From an uncultured Eubacteriales bacterium (GTDB lineage Bacteria; Bacillota; Clostridia; Oscillospirales; Oscillospiraceae): a DNA stretch of 6,249 nt. The notes beneath the pieces were generated by a model. It had not been told where the DNA came from. It worked only from the letters and a program-made list of their open reading frames with translations, and did not search any database. The DNA lies in assembly GCA_905205195.1 (NCBI GenBank), contig CAJLCS010000096.1:1-6249 (forward strand), written 5' to 3'. Shown here in pieces: positions 5,425 to 6,249 of the stretch. A program made the position numbers and the translations under genes. The stretch's first letter is position 1. Every line of letters starts with the position of its first letter.

Positions 5425-6249
5425 ATGGGAAAGTTTGAAAAGTCCCGCCGGTCGGCGGAGAATACGGAAATAGAAGAGACCTTCCGGCAGGTAACCGGCG
5501 AGCAAAAAACGCCGACCACCGCCGAACAGAAGGCATCCGGCGGCCTGAAAAACAAAAAAGCCGCCATCGCGGTCATCTGCGTGGCGGCGGCCGTGGTGGT
5601 TGCTGCGCTGGCAGGGGGACTGTGGTATTATTTCGGCTATACCGGCGACGACGGGCGGATGTTGCCCAATGTGACGGCGGCGGGAGTCAATCTGGGCGGT
5701 ATGACGCCCCAGGAAGCGAAAAATGTGCTGCATCTGGCCGCAGACAACACCTATCCCGTGACGGATATGGTGCTGCACCTGCCGGAGGGGGACGTGGTTC
5801 TTTCCCCCAAGGACACCGGCGCCGAGCTGGACGTGGACGCGGCGGTGGAGGCGGCCTATCAGTACGGCCGCACCGGCTCCAGTGCCGCCCGGCGCAAGGC
5901 CAGACGGGAAGCGAAGAGCAAGCCCTATGAGGTGGACCTGATTCCTTACCTGCATCTGGATGAAACCTACCTGCAGGCCCAGATGGACGCGCTGAACGGG
6001 CAATACAACACCAAGCTGACCCAGCCCACGGTGAAAATCGAGGGAACCCGCCCCAGTCTGGAGGCGGACAAAATCGACCGCAGCGCCCCCAAGCAGACGC
6101 TGACGCTGACGCTGGGCACGCCGGATTCGGCGCTGGACATCAAGACCCTGTATGCCGACCTGCTGGACGCCTACAACGCCAACACCTTCTCCGTGACCAT
6201 AGAGCTGCAGACGGTGCAGCCGGACGATATCGACCTGCAGGCGGTTTTC
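5425..6249 (+). CDS. Membrane-anchored cell-wall protein with PG_binding_4-like domain (VanW or L,D-transpeptidase type), 3' end missing
   Basis: The frame is open to the window edge, giving 275 residues of a longer protein. Residues 1-45 are polar and charged, ending in KNKK. A hydrophobic segment (about 46-70, rich in Ala and Val, ending LWYYF) follows, then a long soluble part. The positive-inside rule puts the N-terminus in the cytoplasm and the rest outside. Residues 80-150 contain LPNVTAAGVNLGGMTPQEAKNVL, then a stretch ending in SPKDTGAELDVDAAVEAAYQYGRTG; this pattern is typical of PG_binding_4 repeats preceding VanW or YkuD L,D-transpeptidase catalytic domains in Firmicutes. A second repeat may begin near 171 (DLIPYLHLDETYLQAQMDAL). 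The deciding C-terminal domain lies beyond the window. It has its own promoter at 5347-5374 and a poorly spaced ribosome binding site. A role in peptidoglycan binding or remodelling is inferred. Confidence 0.8.
   Translation, partial: MGKFEKSRRSAENTEIEETFRQVTGEQKTPTTAEQKASGGLKNKKAAIAVICVAAAVVVAALAGGLWYYFGYTGDDGRMLPNVTAAGVNLGGMTPQEAKNVLHLAADNTYPVTDMVLHLPEGDVVLSPKDTGAELDVDAAVEAAYQYGRTGSSAARRKARREAKSKPYEVDLIPYLHLDETYLQAQMDALNGQYNTKLTQPTVKIEGTRPSLEADKIDRSAPKQTLTLTLGTPDSALDIKTLYADLLDAYNANTFSVTIELQTVQPDDIDLQAVF
6097..6114 (+). repeat. Triple ACGCTG tandem repeat in the last gene
   Basis: Three in-frame copies of ACGCTG encode Thr-Leu three times (residues 225-230 of the membrane-anchored protein), a pattern expected for a beta strand. 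Copy-number change would keep the frame. It may be no more than local codon bias. Confidence 0.75.

Noticed and set aside
5622..5930. 102-codon + strand frame inside the last gene
   Set aside because: It is an Arg/Gly-rich shadow frame within a well-supported gene, without a ribosome binding site or domain.
1759..6003. Very long minus-strand open frame of 1414 codons opposite mfd and the last gene
   Set aside because: It is in register with the sense codons, spans two unrelated genes and the gap between them, and its product is a low-information His/Gly/Gln/Leu-rich sequence. It is a codon-bias shadow.

Overview
This window is a G+C-rich (about 60% by eye) bacterial chromosome segment with all genes on the + strand. 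The layout is prs, pth, mfd, then a membrane-anchored cell-wall-type protein cut off by the window edge. The protein sequences and the prs-pth-mfd order point to a Firmicute. The G+C content, the Prs variant (SPDVGS, DKRRQKAN) and the N-terminus of the last protein suggest a gut Clostridia, perhaps an Oscillospirales/Ruminococcaceae member. The taxon is inference. In Bacillus the corresponding order is prs-ctc-pth-mfd; the ctc/L25 gene is absent here.

Region by region: 1-148 holds no gene that I can support. It carries a strong sigma-A type promoter with an extended -10, a short leader hairpin and the prs ribosome binding site. 149-1111 is prs, making PRPP for nucleotide, His, Trp and NAD synthesis. 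1115-1705 is pth, which recycles peptidyl-tRNA; it starts on GTG one codon after the prs stop, in the same frame and with no visible Shine-Dalgarno. 1706-1785 is an 80-base gap with a perfect 10-bp hairpin (14 bp with one mismatch) and an ideal ribosome binding site for mfd. 1786-5298 is mfd, the transcription-repair coupling factor. 5299-5424 holds a tandem TTCTGAA motif at an 11-base period and a second strong promoter. From 5425 to the edge runs a single-pass membrane protein with a PG_binding_4-like repeat, of the kind found in VanW and L,D-transpeptidase proteins.

prs, pth and mfd probably form one housekeeping transcript from the promoter at 59-88. The cell-wall protein has its own promoter, but no terminator is visible after mfd, so read-through is possible. 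I see no tRNA, rRNA, CRISPR, mobile element or phage sign.

This is essentially an ordinary core-genome locus; I found no undescribed system. Points worth a second look are the prs/pth junction, the hairpin before mfd, the response-regulator-like direct repeat upstream of the last gene, the odd ribosome binding site spacing of that gene, and the complete absence of TTA, CTA and TCA codons from all four genes.
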